From the NCBI GenBank assembly GCA_003194525.1, contig NBIV01000103.1:174545-238544 (forward strand): 64,000 nt of DNA, written 5' to 3'. The notes below the pieces were generated by a model. The model did not search any database, was not told the origin of the DNA, and saw only the letters and a list, made by a program, of their open reading frames with translations. The position numbers and the translations under genes were made by a program. This document shows positions 1-12,261 of the stretch, piece by piece; the first letter of the stretch is position 1, and each line of letters begins with the position of its first letter. This DNA is from Gracilariopsis chorda (Eukaryota > Rhodophyta > Florideophyceae > Gracilariales > Gracilariaceae).

Positions 1-719
1 TACGATAACGGACAGAGCCAGACTTGCGACAGAGCTCTGTAACAGCCAACGGACCACGATTACCGTGTTATCGAGCCAATAGATCGAGGAAACATAGTTC
101 GGAAAAATGATATCCTCCAGCAATCAGCACAGGATCATCAGAGTGCTGAGGAGGATGCTGGGAAGAAGTTTTCTTTGTCGTACATAGCGCAAATAGAAAC
201 CATGGGTAGTGTAAATGTTGACACGCACAAGACTGAAGCCAAGTAAAACGTTATTTTGGGTCAAAACAATTGAGGTTTCTCTGAAACATTCATGGATGAA
301 TGTAGCCAATTCTTGGAACCGCAAAAACGCCTTCTGTTGACATCGGAGCGCAGCACATCTAACGTTGGTGGTACTTATCCTTCTGGACACATAGAAGACC
401 TAAAAGAGGCCGAGTACAATCTGTTGATGGAAGTACTGTTCATAGTCAAATTTAGAGGAATTTCCGAGAGTCAAGCATGGCCACTTTTGCGAAGAAATTT
501 GATAGCTTCCAAATTTAGATGTGATTTGATCTGTCGGTATAATAGGAAAACAGTAGAAGTGCAAAGATGCTTTGGAGCTATGTACCGACATGATCATGCA
601 CCAGTGATTGCACGACCCCTTCATGATGTTGTTGTTCTTTATGCGCGCACATTGTCTAATTGCGACACTAAGGTAGAACTTATCATAATTCATTCTCAAT
701 CTCTCAACAACTAAGTTTA
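1..719. other. No recognisable gene left of the first transposon
   Basis: Short open frames exist (the longest, 292-714 on the plus strand, 140 codons) but none carries a motif I recognise, and frames on both strands overlap one another as expected by chance. The stretch ends exactly at the TA dinucleotide that precedes the pogo-like element, so it is simply flanking DNA of that insertion. Confidence 0.5.
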
Positions 720-744
720 GCGGTCAGAAGGGCTTAATTTGAGA
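720..744 (+). repeat. Left terminal inverted repeat of pogo-like element
   Basis: Begins GCGGTCAGAAGGGCTTAATT and ends TGAGA. It pairs with 2910-2934 with a single mismatch at the third base. A second, imperfect TTTGAGA motif lies just inside (757-763) and may be a sub-terminal transposase site. Confidence 0.85.
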
Positions 745-890
745 AAGGGCTTTATTTGAGACGGTGCAACTGCAAATGACGTAATCTCTTATCTCAGCGC
801 TTCCACTAAACCCTGACCCAAGATTCCCACACCGTTTAACACTGCGCTCCAATCCCTTCCTCTCTACCCAAGACAATTTGCTGCATAACC

Positions 891-2423
891 ATGCCACTTT
901 CCAGGCAGCGCAAAACAGCACGTCTGAAACGCAATTTCGACCGTAGAAGCGAGGATCAAGCAAACTGCATTCGCACGGTAGCACTCTTCAAACACGGCTG
1001 TACCCTACGAAACGTGGCATCAGCCTGTTATCGTTCCCGTGCAACAAACTATCCCTGGTTCCAAGCAACAAAATTGACAAACAAAACCAAACTCTACAAG
1101 CTCCTGAATCCCGTAGACTTTAAACGAGGTAGACCAACAACTCTAAGCCGAAGAAAAGAAGAAGCAATTGTTAAGCGCGTCATTTATGCAGGTCAGCGCA
1201 GATTTGCATTCGATGCAAACCAAATGAAAAGTCTAATCGCAGATGTAACTGCAGATGGTCGGGTTGGATACCAGCGTTGTGTTCCCTCTGATGCAGCCAT
1301 TCGTTCCTTTCGTGCATGGAACTGTTCTCTAACGTTTAGATACGCCGAAGACATGTCTGCTAAGTACTTTCCCGGTGAGTTTACCGACCATGTGAAGACG
1401 TTTAGTACACTTCTAACAGAGCTCCAAAAACAAGAACCTGAACTATTCCAAGATCCAGATCGTATATTTATTCTAGACGAGACAGCTGTGAATGCTTCGC
1501 ATGGCCACAGATTGAAAGGATTTTCCGCTCCCAGTATTCATCTTTTCGGCAGACGTCATGACCTGAAAAAGAACGGCAAGCATCTCACTGCCTTTGTGAT
1601 TGGTTCAAGCTCTGGGAAACTTGCACCACCTTTTCTTATCGCAGAATGGAAAAAGTGTATGCCGAAGGGGATGGAAGAAATAGAGCAAGATATTGTTAGT
1701 CTCTCTCCAAACTACAAGTGGCTTGGCTACAATACCTGGATTCCAACCAGTACAGTCGTCTGATGCTCACTAGAGGGAAGTATGGATCTGCAACTTTAAC
1801 CCATGTCGTGAAGCATTTTGCAGAATTCGCGCGCCAGTTCGTGTCGCCTTCAAAATCACTATTGCTCTTGCATGATGGGCATAGCTCTCGCACAGGTACA
1901 GACTGGTTGGTAGAATGCGAGAAGTTTAAGATACATGTCATTCAACTTCCCGCCAATACTTCACCTTCCATTCAGCCATGTGGTTCCCATATAAATAAAC
2001 ATTTCAAAGAGGAAACGAGCCCAGTTCGTGATGTTCTTCTGGGAGGCGGAGAATTTTCTCATGCCAATACGTGTTTCAAAATAAAACTGGTCATTGCTGG
2101 CTATCGAAATTACGCCTAAAGTGGTCAAGAAGAGCTTTGTTGACGTTGGGATGTAGCCAATGGATAACTTCTTCGTGGACAGACTCCGTGAGAAATTAGA
2201 TATGAGAGCTGAGTCAATAAGTCGGAAAGGTGAAACGAATGCACTTGAGGTCAGATCTTCCAATCGGCTCCGAACCAAAGACGAAACGATTTACGGAAAG
2301 ATCCAGGACGCATTATCTACTCACTTTAATCCAACTGCAGCATTCACAGAACTAGAGAATACCTCCAGAACAACCGCTCAACAAACCGAGTTATATGGGA
2401 ATCAGCACCATTGCGTGCTCTAG
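891..2423 (+). pseudogene. Broken pogo/DDE_1 transposase
   Basis: The reading starts at 891 with a basic N-terminal helix-turn-helix region, then a CENPB-like DNA-binding segment (about residues 70-160), then the DDE_1 catalytic core. Visible core motifs are FILDETAVN for the first acidic residue (near 1480) and LLLLHDGHSSR for the second (near 1870). At the third site the family usually has QPCD or QPLD, but here the reading is QPCGSHINKHF, so the third catalytic acid appears replaced by Gly. The frame moves from 3 to 2 between about 1700 and 1760, and back to 3 near 2110. An in-frame TAG at 2154-2156 interrupts a conserved G-M-x-P segment where Trp would be expected. The family is confident; the enzyme is certainly dead. 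Confidence 0.85.
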
Positions 2424-2909
2424 TTCGTGTGGTCCGCGGAAAAGTTGCCAGTGATACAGGAAACCCGGCTTTACGACTCACTCAGAGCACGGTTTATGAA
2501 AAAAAAGCATCCGCAAAACTCCACCATCATAAAGAAAGAATGTAATGCTTCACCATGGAAATTAAAGAAAAAACGGAGCGCTTGTATCTAAAGTGTTTAG
2601 AAGAGAATCTGCCGCCGCTGTTTAAGAGTGTGCGGGATGATAGTGTGCCGATAACTAAGTTAATGAGACGTTGACAAGCCAAAAAAAGCGGAAACTTACG
2701 AGTTGAGCTAGGGGAAGGACTACGAGTGCCAAGAGGCACGCGCAGATTGCGCATGCCTCGATAAGCGGCAAAAGGAAGCGCTGGGGTTGGCGGCAGCGTC
2801 GTCTCAAATAAATCCCTTGGCCTGATTGCGTCGCATTTTTGCTTTACGGGATGAGATATTTTGTGCCAAAGCAGCTTCAAAATTGCCTTTTTCTGAAGCA
2901 TAGTGTGTG

Positions 2910-2934
2910 TCTCAAATTAAGCCCTTCTGACTGC
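2910..2934 (-). repeat. Right terminal inverted repeat of pogo-like element
   Basis: Reads TCTCAAATTAAGCCCTTCTG on the plus strand and ends ACTGC, followed by TA at 2935-2936. It is the reverse complement of the left end with one mismatch. Confidence 0.85.
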
Positions 2935-2936
2935 TA

Positions 2937-4469
2937 ACTGGTATATATTCCCCGTGAATGAAACTTTCTCTCTACCCCGTTACACCATTCTTAACTTCCG
3001 ACTCAAAATATTGATGATAGCTGTTGCGTGCTCCCATTCTGCAGCAGCCGTGTTACGCTCACCAACTGGTATTATAAGACGTAGTGGAATAATGCAAAAA
3101 TTCTACTGGGAGACCCGAATGTATAATCCATTTCGTTCTGGCGCGTTCCTCCTCTTCCATGCTTTGCTCTGCTAACTCTTCCTCAAATCCAGAGAAGGTC
3201 AGCTGGGGTGTACACGACGACAAGGCGGGTTCTATGTATCACTTTTGCCACACTCATATTATCTGGTGACACTCTACCCTTCGTTTTCCCTTCATCCTTG
3301 GCGATAAAGCGCGGTAAGATCGACTTGGGGCCCTTGTGTGCTGTAGATTTCAGCTTAAGTCCAGAAAATCTCTTTAAAACCATTCAGATCCTTGTAAAGG
3401 AGCTGTTGACACTTCCTATAATCCCTGGTCTACTTTGAAAACCCCACTGCCATCCAGCTAGAGTTTCCGTGGGAACCTCCATGATCTTTCTGTGAATACT
3501 TAGGGAAAGGTTGCTAAGATCCGCACGGTTGCACGTGCCTCTTCTCTTTTGTTACGCAAAGGTAAGCGGTGGTCTTTTTCTGACGCTCCCACCCAGGTCT
3601 TCGGCCTGTCGGTGCGTCGAATGTAGGGGTGATTTTACGAATATCCCGGTTCCGTTGAGGAAATCAGTCCACAGATCGTCTAGACGAATTTCACGACCTC
3701 CCGGGTCACCCATCATGATGCACAGTGCATAAGCCTTGGTGATGATAGTCGCACAACTGTTCATCGCAAGTACTGGTAACTGTTGGTCTCAGAGCAGCTT
3801 TCTGCGCTATGCAGAAAGCTAAATTTCTTTGAGTGCCTTATGAATGGGTGCATGCAAGCATATAGCTCTATTGCTAATAAACCGACTGATATGCTGTATC
3901 TCGACTATTAAAGTGGCGAGTATTTCCAAGAGAAGCACGGAGACCAAATTATATACTGGAAGAGAAATGCATAGCTTTACATCTTCTTATCTTTCTGCAC
4001 AGATGGTTTCGAAGTGTGCAGAGGGCGAAAGCTGACACGATTTATGTCACCTCTGATGTTCACAGTTTGATTTAGCCGTCGGGATATCGTTTTCAAGCGT
4101 CAAATGCTCTTCTTTCGGGATTCATTCCTCGAGTTCATGATACAAGGAACTTTGATTGTTTCCCTGCATCACTTGTCGAGGACCTATAGAATCCCGAACA
4201 GGGGATAAGTATGCTTTGTCATGATAGAACGGTTAGAACTGTATATGCATCGCTTCTCTGCATCACCGCCAGCTGGCCCACCGCAAGCACACTTCCTGGC
4301 ATCAAGAGTCATATAGCTGAGCTCCTGGGCCGAAAATGTCACAAGAAATCCCGAAGCATCTGGTGGGGAAAGCCACATTTTTCTACTTCCAGAAATAGTT
4401 TTCGTACCATCAGAGTCACAGTTATCACCGGATTACATATAATCTAGGTGCCCTGAACCAAGAACAGAA
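2937..4469. other. No gene recognised
   Basis: Only short frames on both strands. This lies upstream of the CACTA-like transposase remnant and probably contains its unrecognisable 5' part, but I see no motif that proves it. Confidence 0.35.
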
Positions 4470-5346
4470 AGAAGTATAAAGCTTGTATGGAACTGGTTGA
4501 CATCCCCGGTAACAAAAGCATCTCAAGATAAGATTGCGAAAGAGAATGGGGTGAAAAGGCGCCCACCTCTGACCACCTTGCAGTTAATTTTGTCAGAGGT
4601 ACCCCGTATGATCCAGTTCAGGTATGGCTACTTGGCCGGTCTAAGCGTCAAATCTGTATTTGTACCGGCACACAACCAAAATGCTTGGAAGGTACATACT
4701 CGTTCGTACTTGATGAACAGCTCATACGGTATGTTAGCGATGCTCTTGCAGAGAGTTAAAAAGAAATCGCGGCAGTATGGGAAATACCGCCAGAGTCATT
4801 CAAGTACATTGGTGGATATTAGGCGGAAGACTACAAAAATTTTGGTCTCTACTACGGATGTTTAATGCTTCGCAGAGGGACAATTAGCAGACGCTAAGTA
4901 TCGCTTTGCCATTTGACTTCAATGATTAAATTCATTCTATTCCACCCCACAGTCTCAAATAATGATGGAAGGAGCCTTTCAGATTTGCTGTTCAACACCC
5001 ATTCTCTCTCATCGATTTGTATTACAAATCAGGATCAAACGCTTTTGTGATAACCCCTGCAACCCATGCAATTCTCCATCTTCCGGAAATGGTGCGTGAT
5101 TGTGGACCCATACGAAACGTGTCTCAGTTTGTTGTAGAGCGAGTTGCTGGAAGGCTGAATGAAATGAGAGGATCCACCCAGCGCCCTGAAGCAGATTTCT
5201 TTCATAAGACCCATAAGTTTTTTGCACTTCGAATTATAGGTGGTGGAATAGGAGAAAGGGTACGGAGCATGTCAGGAAACCCAGTTTCTGGCGCCTCACA
5301 GGCTTCCATGCACAGCACAGAGTGCGACTTTCCGGAAAGTATTTGA
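4470..5346 (+). pseudogene. Decayed CACTA/tnp2-like transposase remnant
   Basis: Two segments in different frames match the C-terminal half of large tnp2-type (CACTA/EnSpm or related) transposases as I know them. The first, 4497 to about 4860, reads KIAKENGVKRRPPLTTLQ and then shifts frame into a stretch containing YDPVQVWLLG and LEGTYSFVLDEQ. This corresponds to the block before the conserved FP-Y-D-x-x-H segment. The second, 5017-5346, contains HAILHLPEMVRDCGPIRN and QFVVERVAGRLN, the characteristic H-x3-H-x-P-E ... GP ... ER-x-x-G-x-L block. Several stops and shifts separate them. There are no terminal repeats that I can place. The family call is inferred from block order; it could also be a KDZ-type relative. 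Confidence 0.5.
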
Positions 5347-6207
5347 CGTTTCAGTGATAAATTTCAGTTCTAAAGTACGTTGAACGTGGCCCTATCCCTC
5401 ACGCCTGCTGCTACATCTCCAATATGCGTATCTCGTAGGAGCTTTGTTCTGGGTGATGTGGACCGTCATAAATATGTCACAGAATACCTCCAAGGCTACC
5501 TCCTCGTCACAGCATACGACATTCAGATCGCTAAACTCTGAGTAATTCCGTGTGCTACCATAGCTACCGGAGATCAAGCTTGAGGCTTGAGCGCTTTGCT
5601 CAGTTTCAACTTCGAACCAGACAGGAGGGCCACCGTGCACGTCAACGTTGCTGAATAGATGTTGAATGTGTGTGAGATGATTCCGCCGTGTCCTTGGAGG
5701 CAGGAAAACAACTGTTTGGAAGTATATTACGGGCGTGTCAATGAGATCCACAAGAAAATGGCAACGTATCGCAGACCAGAGAAGCAGTTGACGAACGTGG
5801 TAAAATTTCATCTCGTTCGGGTTAATTGGATATATGGACTACGGGTTTTTGAACTTAGGGAACCTGAATTTACTGATCTCAGTAGTAGGAAGCGAAGAGT
5901 GTCATTGCGAGACATTTGAAAGACCGCTGAGGAAATTTCATGAATACACCCTTGGCTACATGAACTACAACGGCAGACGCAATTTTCTTGGCTCAGTTCA
6001 GCTCGAATATCAAAGCGGCCAAGGAAATAATGGAGTTCTAGGAGGAGTCTTTGGGCAAGCTCGTGGAGGTATGTGACAATCTAGCTGGCGATAAGGTGAA
6101 GTAATGCGTGGCAGATTGCCTAATTTTTGGGTTTCTACCGCATTGGTATACTCTGAATCGTAACGATTAACAATCAGAATAGGGATGTTAACTCTAATCC
6201 CCCCACT
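5347..6207. other. No gene recognised
   Basis: Contains open frames of about 80-140 codons on both strands that do not resemble any family I know; it may include the 3' part of the CACTA-like remnant. It ends at the start of the first Helitron. Confidence 0.35.
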
Positions 6208-7198
6208 TATACTAAAGCGGAAGTTTGTCTGTCTGTGTGTCTGTCTGTCAGCCAACGCTCATTCATTGGCTGCAAAATCGGCAAGGAGGCTGCCAAGTGG
6301 AAACGTGGCATTTTATGCGCTCCAAGAGGCATCTTGCACCGCATAATGCGACACGTTTCCACCTGGTGCCTTTTGCGCGCCACAGTAGCCTAGCCGTTTG
6401 ACCAAAGTAGCCCGCCCGTTACACTACAGTAACCGACCCGTTGCAGTGCAGTGCACATGACCGTTCTAATTACTATTTTTCAACGGTCATATGCACAAAT
6501 GGCATTGCATGCTATACAAAAGCGTGCAATGCACTCGCCCACTGAGCGCTCGCGTTCTCCTTCGCTGTGGTTAACCTACGGTGTGGGTTCTAGCACTCTG
6601 GGCGAGTCAGGACGTCTGAAAAAGGTACGCTGGCGGTACCGGCGGGATCTGTTAAGTTTAACTTTCTCACCAAACAACGCGTTCGTCATCCGGATTTATT
6701 TGGTTCAGCAATTTTTTCTGGGTGGCGTTCACGTGAGGTACGATAGCTCCCCACAAAACGTGCTTTGCGCTGAAGGAGTAGCCCTTGAAGAGTCCAGAAA
6801 GGGGACAACAGAGTATGAGTCGAGCAACACCCGCTCTGTCTGGATCTAAGGAACTGTTAAAGGGAAACGGTCTTCGGACTAAAGTACGTCCAGCACAGAG
6901 TTGCCTAGCGAATTTGGGATTGTAAATCTCGCAGTCCTGGCAGACTCTCCAAGCACGGCCCCCTGCTTACTCTGTACAGGTTAGTTCCAAATCTAGGCGG
7001 TTTCTTTGTGGTCAAGATATTTTATCTTCGCTGCAACGATCCAAAACTTCGGTGCTAGGTGCATCAAAGGGTTTGGCAGCCCATAGTACAATTGTTCTCG
7101 ACCATATCCTTTTTTTCTTCTTTTTTTCTTTTCTTTTCTTGCTTTGCCGGTCTTTGGACAGTTTGTCTTTTATGTGGTGTGCTTAAGTTCTTTTTACA

Positions 7199-10100
7199 AT
7201 GCCTCCAACTGAGCCCAGTGCTTCAGGCGACACGTGAGCAGAACCGTCAAAGTACTGCTGCGAGACGTCGAGCAGAGTCCAGTGAGCAACAGGTAGAGAG
7301 GAGACGTCTTGATAGAGAGCGAGCAGCCATACGGAGGGCAAATGAAACTGAGGAACAGCGTGAAGCACGAAGACCAGCTGATTGGAAACGTGCGCGAAGA
7401 AGAAGGGCTGCACAATCAGCGCCGCAGACTGATGGTAATCGTGAGACTAACCGCGTAGCGACAGCTTTGGCACGAGCTTCAGAGACCCCAGCTCACCGTT
7501 CAAACCGTCAGGGAAATGATCGTGATGCCCGGCGTGCTGCGAGGTCACAGAATGATCCTTTGACTCATCAATCTCGCCGTCACTCCAACAGAACATCTAG
7601 ACAGGCATCGCGAGAGCTCGAGAGTGCAGCTGATCGACAACAGCGTCTTGAAGCTCAGCGCGAGAGCCGAAATGTCGCGCGTCGATTGTTTGACTCGGAT
7701 AATGTCGATGACAGTGGCTGCTTGGACCTTGGTCTCATGAATGTCGAGTGCCGCTTCTGCAAGGCACTGCACTTCAGAGAGGAGAGAGTGGTGAACAGCT
7801 CTCGCTGGAACCCGCTTTTCTCGCAGTGCTGCGCAAAAGGTCATCTCAGCTTCCCTGCGCTTCTGCAGCCTCCACCTCTTCTTCGTCAACTACTGACTGT
7901 GACTGGGCTTCGAGAGAACCATTTAAGTGCTGAGATCCGTGCTTACAACACAGTTATGTCTATGGCGTCCGTCAAGGCAAACTGGGTGAGCCGTGGTTTA
8001 GGAGACTCTTTTTTCAATCCTACGATCACCATGCAGGGACAGATCTATCACTACATGGGTCCGCTCATTCCCGCTCAGGGTGTCCAGCCCGCCTCTCTGT
8101 CTATGTATATCCATTAAACCGACTATGACGCGCAGTCTGCGAGGCAAGCGGGGTTGCTGCCCCACCTCCAACCGGAACTGCTGTCTCAGTTGGCAGCAAT
8201 GCTGCACACGGGTAATCCATACGTGCAGACATTCTGCAGCCTGCGCGAGTGGGCTATCACCGATACGCCAGCAATTACGTATCAGATGGTGATCCATGCT
8301 GATAGACGGCCCTGCGGCGAACATGTTCGTCGCCACAACGGGCCCGAGGCGTCGCAAGTAGCCGCCATCGTTCCAGGGAATGAAGACGGCGAGATTGGGA
8401 CGAGCGATATTGTTGTGCGCAGGCGTGGAGAGCTGACCGTAAATGGTGATGAGGTGCTGGAAACTATCCCCGTCAGTCACAGATCGTACGATCTCTTGAG
8501 CTACGTCCTTTGGTTCCCATGTGGCCAGGACGGATGGCACCCTGAGATGAGGTATTGCCCACCAAACGCCTCGCAAGAGAAGAAGGTGACTCCGCTGATG
8601 TATTGTTCGTGGCAGCTTTTCGAGAGACCAACCGAAGTCAGTACGATTCTACGCGGCAAACGGCTCTTCCAGCAGTACATGGTTGACCAGTTCTGCAAGG
8701 TTGAGTCGGAGCGTTTGTCTTACTTACGACACAACCAGGACAGACTTCGAGCTGCGGACTATACATCCCTGCGGGAGAGCCAGGGTGACTCTCTGCTGGG
8801 CGTGGATGAGGCCGATGCTGTTCGCGCTGGACGACTGTTCGTGTTGGCCTCCACATTTGTAGGAGGTGACCGATATATGAGACAGCAAATGCACGACATC
8901 ATCGCCATATCCAACACCATTGGGCACCCCGATATTTTTCTCACGATGAGGTGCAATCCGAACTGGCCTGAGATCACCAGGGCGCTGTTCGATGGTCAGT
9001 GCGCTCCCGATCGACCCGATCTTTGTGCTCGAGTGTTTCGTCTCAAGATGAAAGCCTTGATGTCGTTTGTCATTGATGAACAGTTCTTTGGAGCAGTTCT
9101 TGCTCACGTGCGGGTAATGGAGTTCCAAAAGCGAGTCCTACCGCACGCGCAAATTATCTTCATCCTCAACGAAGATGCAGAGCAGCAGCTCCGAGACCCT
9201 GCTCACATTGACGAGCTCATCTCAGCTAAGATTCCTCCTTCTTCCGACTCCACCTTACAAGAGTTGGTGCTCAAGCACATGATTCACACTCCGTGCAGTG
9301 TAGGCAACCAGTCAGCGCTGTGCATGCGCGAGATGACATGCTTGAAGCACTTTCCGAAGCCGTTTCGCTCCGAAACTGCACAGCTTGAGAATGAGTACTA
9401 CATCAGCTACAGAAGACGCGCTCCTTCCGAGGGCGAGGAGTGTGTGGAACGAAGCTGCAGGGTCGGCCGTCGACAGCGTGTAGTGACGTTGAACAATTTG
9501 TGGGTGGTTCCACATTGCCCAGAGCTTCTCCACCGGTTTGCATGCCACATCAATGTTGAGCTATGCGTATCGCGACTTGGCTGTATCACGTACCTCTTCA
9601 AGTATGTGTGCAAGGGTTCCGACATAGTCACCATGGAGATTGTAGATGAGAACGGACGCCATGAAGAGATCCAAAACTTCCAGGACGCACGGTATGTGTC
9701 AGCCTCCGAAGCAGTGTGGCAGTTGCTTGCGATCAACATTGTCGATCGCAATCCACCCGTCGTGCGGCTTGAAGTACAATTAGAAGGTCACCATACGGTG
9801 TTCTTCCAGGAAGGCGACGAGCACTCTGCTGCTAACAGAGAGCGGGGAGGACCCAAGCTGACTGAGTGGTTTGTGACCCACCAAAAGTACCCTGGCGCAC
9901 AGCATATCCCTTATGCCCAGTTCCCGAGGTACTTTACTTGGAACAAATCAAACAAATGCTGGAAGCCGCGTGCATGTCTCCGACGTCGTTTGTTGTCTCG
10001 AAGCCAGCCCACCTCCTCCTCAGCGGCCACTGCAGCAGCCGATCTATACGACTTCACTGGCAGTGGTGCGCGTTTATTTGGGCGCATTTACACTGCCAGT

Positions 10101-12085
10101 CCACGAGAGGGTCAGCGGTACTACCTCCGCTTACTCTTGACCCACACAGCGGGTGCTACTTCCTTTCAGCATCTCCGCACCTTGGATGGTCAGCAGTGTG
10201 GGAGCTTCAGGGAGGCCTGCCTCAAGAAGGGCCTTCTCGCCGACGACAGCGAGTGGAGACGGGCACTACGCGATTCCTTTCGCTCCTCATTTGTTCCGCT
10301 TTCTCATTTTTTTTCAACCATCTTGCTTTACTGCAAGCCGTCGGACCCCCGTTCTCTGTGGGAGCAGCATCTATCGATGTTCCTGCAGGATATACGCGCT
10401 CGACATCGCGGCATAATGCAAGCACTTGGCGACGACGAAAGCCAGCTCTTACGTTCTCTTACAAGTGCAAAAGGCATTGGAAGAAACTGGTGGCACACTG
10501 GCGTCTCTGTCATCGTACGGTCTTCTGACACCCATGCAGGACCTACCGGAAATGCGCGCTCCAGCTCGGTCTCCGCAGCAAATCCAGTCGGAGCTGAACG
10601 ACACTGTGCAAGCTGCCCTCCCTCTCTTCAATGGGCGTCAGCGTCTGGCGTTCAATACCGTCGTGGGGGCCATCCTTCGTGACGTGTCTACGGAGAGCTT
10701 GCAGGGTCTTGGTGGTCCTTCTACGCCAACGCAGCCAACCAATTGCGTCTTCTTCTTGGATGCTCCGGGTGGAACCGGGAAGACCTTCCTCTCCAAGGCA
10801 ATTCAGGCCAAGTTACGCCTTCGTGCCAAGTCCGTCCTTACGGTAGCCACGTCTGCTGTAGCAGCCATACTGCTTGAGGGCGGTCGGACGGCCCACTCCG
10901 TGTTCAGGATTCCCATCCCAGCCACCGCTGAACGCACGTGCAACATCCCAGTCAACTCGCACCTTGCCAATCGGATGAAAAACGTCGACCTCATTATCTG
11001 GGACGAGATCGTAATGTTTCACCGCTTCTGCGTCGAAGCCGTAGACCGCACTCTCCGTGACATAACGCGCTCGCAGCTCCCCTTTGGAGGCAAGTTCGTA
11101 TTGCTTTCTGGCGACTTTCGGCAGATCCTTCCCGTTGTTCGTGGCGGCTCTCGATCAGTGATCGTCAACGCATGCATCGAACGCTCAAGTCTCTTTTCTA
11201 ACTCTCGCACCATGAGATTGACTGAGAACATGCGCCTTTCTGCGCTCCGTCGAGACCCCACAGCCACACAGGCGGCACTGCAGTTTCCAAACACGCTCTT
11301 GCAGATTGGAGAGGGTAGACTGCCAGGCACTGTCCCGCCAAAGCACCCCTTCACCCTTCCAGAACCCGTACAATGTGTGGAGTCGTTCCGCACCATGGTC
11401 CGTAACGTCTTTCATGGTATCGCTCAAAGGTACATAGATGCAGATTGGCTACCGTCAACGGTGATTATAACCGCACGAAGCTATTGCGCTACCAGAGCTT
11501 AACGACTATGTAGGCGACATGATACCTGGCGCGTATCGCACGTACCTCAGTGCGGACAAGGTGAGCGACGACGACGGTGCTGCGCTGCAGTACCCTGTCG
11601 AGATGCTCAACACTCTGACTGCCGGGTCAGCGCTGCCCGACCACCGCCTCCTACTCAAAAAGGGCTTTGTGGTTATGCTCCTTCGCAACTTGGATCCCTC
11701 AAACGGCCACGTCAATGGTGCCATCTATACCGTAGAAGACATGCAAAGCAACGTACTGTTTCTTCGACTCGCGTCTGGAGTAAATCGTGGCAACGCACTA
11801 TGCCTGCCGCGCAGGACCTGTAGACCTGGAGACGACAACTCTCCGGTTCCCAACTTTACTCGCACCCAGTTCCCAGTACGTTTTTGTTTTGCCATCACTA
11901 CCAATAAGGCACAGGGTCAGTCGTATAGTGGTCGCATCGGAATGGATTTACGTGATGGCTGTTTCACGCATGGTCAGTTGTGCGTCACCTTTTGTAGGAC
12001 CACCAACCCGTCCAACATCGTGACCTGTCTCCCTGCCGGTAGCACCTCTACCAATAATGTAGTGTACCCCGAAGTTCTTTTGTAG
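7199..12085 (+). pseudogene. Helitron RepHel (HUH nuclease-PIF1 helicase), nearly intact
   Basis: RepHel proteins drive rolling-circle transposition: the Rep part nicks and joins DNA, the PIF1-type helicase unwinds it. ATG at 7199 begins a short N-terminus that needs one base shift near 7240 to enter the long frame. In order: an Arg/Glu-rich coiled stretch; a Cys-rich finger (CRFCKALHF and FSQCCAKGHL, 7,746-7,860); the Rep domain with LPHAQIIF where HUH is expected (9141-9158), so the second His is Gln; the tyrosine block YLFKYVCKG (9591-9617); the helicase Walker A APGGTGKT (near 10,760); Walker B IIWDEI (near 10,995); and C-terminal helicase motifs. Lesions are TAA at 8115-8117 where copy 2 has GAA, a 2-base deletion near 10,435, and a 1-base insertion near 11,485. 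Confidence 0.9.
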
Positions 12086-12246
12086 ACGAACTTGATAGCT
12101 TTAAGTAAACTTCTTCTTTTTTCGTTCATTTTCTTCTTTTCTTCTCCCTTCTTACTCCCCAATCATACTTGCATTCTACAAACCCGTTACCCAAACCACG
12201 CTACCGAAACACCCCTTTCATTCTAATGCTTCTTCTACACCTTTAC
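12086..12246. other. Helitron 3' untranslated tail
   Basis: Pyrimidine-rich, with CTTCTTTT runs just after the RepHel stop; shared with copy 2 at the same relative place (18,157-18,317). No gene. Confidence 0.6.
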
Positions 12247-12261
12247 GCGTGCGAAGCACGC
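12247..12261 (+). repeat. 3'-terminal Helitron hairpin, copy 1
   Basis: GCGTGC-GAA-GCACGC: a perfect 6 bp stem with a GAA triloop. Helitrons end in a short GC-rich hairpin close to the 3' terminus that acts as the transposition stop signal; the position and shape fit. The core GCGAAGC is a sequence known to form an unusually stable DNA mini-hairpin. Confidence 0.75.

Larger units (their letters stand above)
720..2934 (+). mobile_element. pogo/Tigger-like DNA transposon, complete ends
   Basis: A 2,215 bp element bounded by 25 bp terminal inverted repeats (720-744 and 2910-2934) differing at one position, each flanked by TA (718-719 and 2935-2936). TA target duplication and a DDE_1-type transposase are the hallmarks of the pogo branch of Tc1/mariner. 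The only gene inside is the broken transposase at 891-2423. The remaining 490 bp before the right end show no coding potential. The ends are well preserved while the transposase is dead, so the copy could only ever move with enzyme supplied in trans. Confidence 0.85.
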
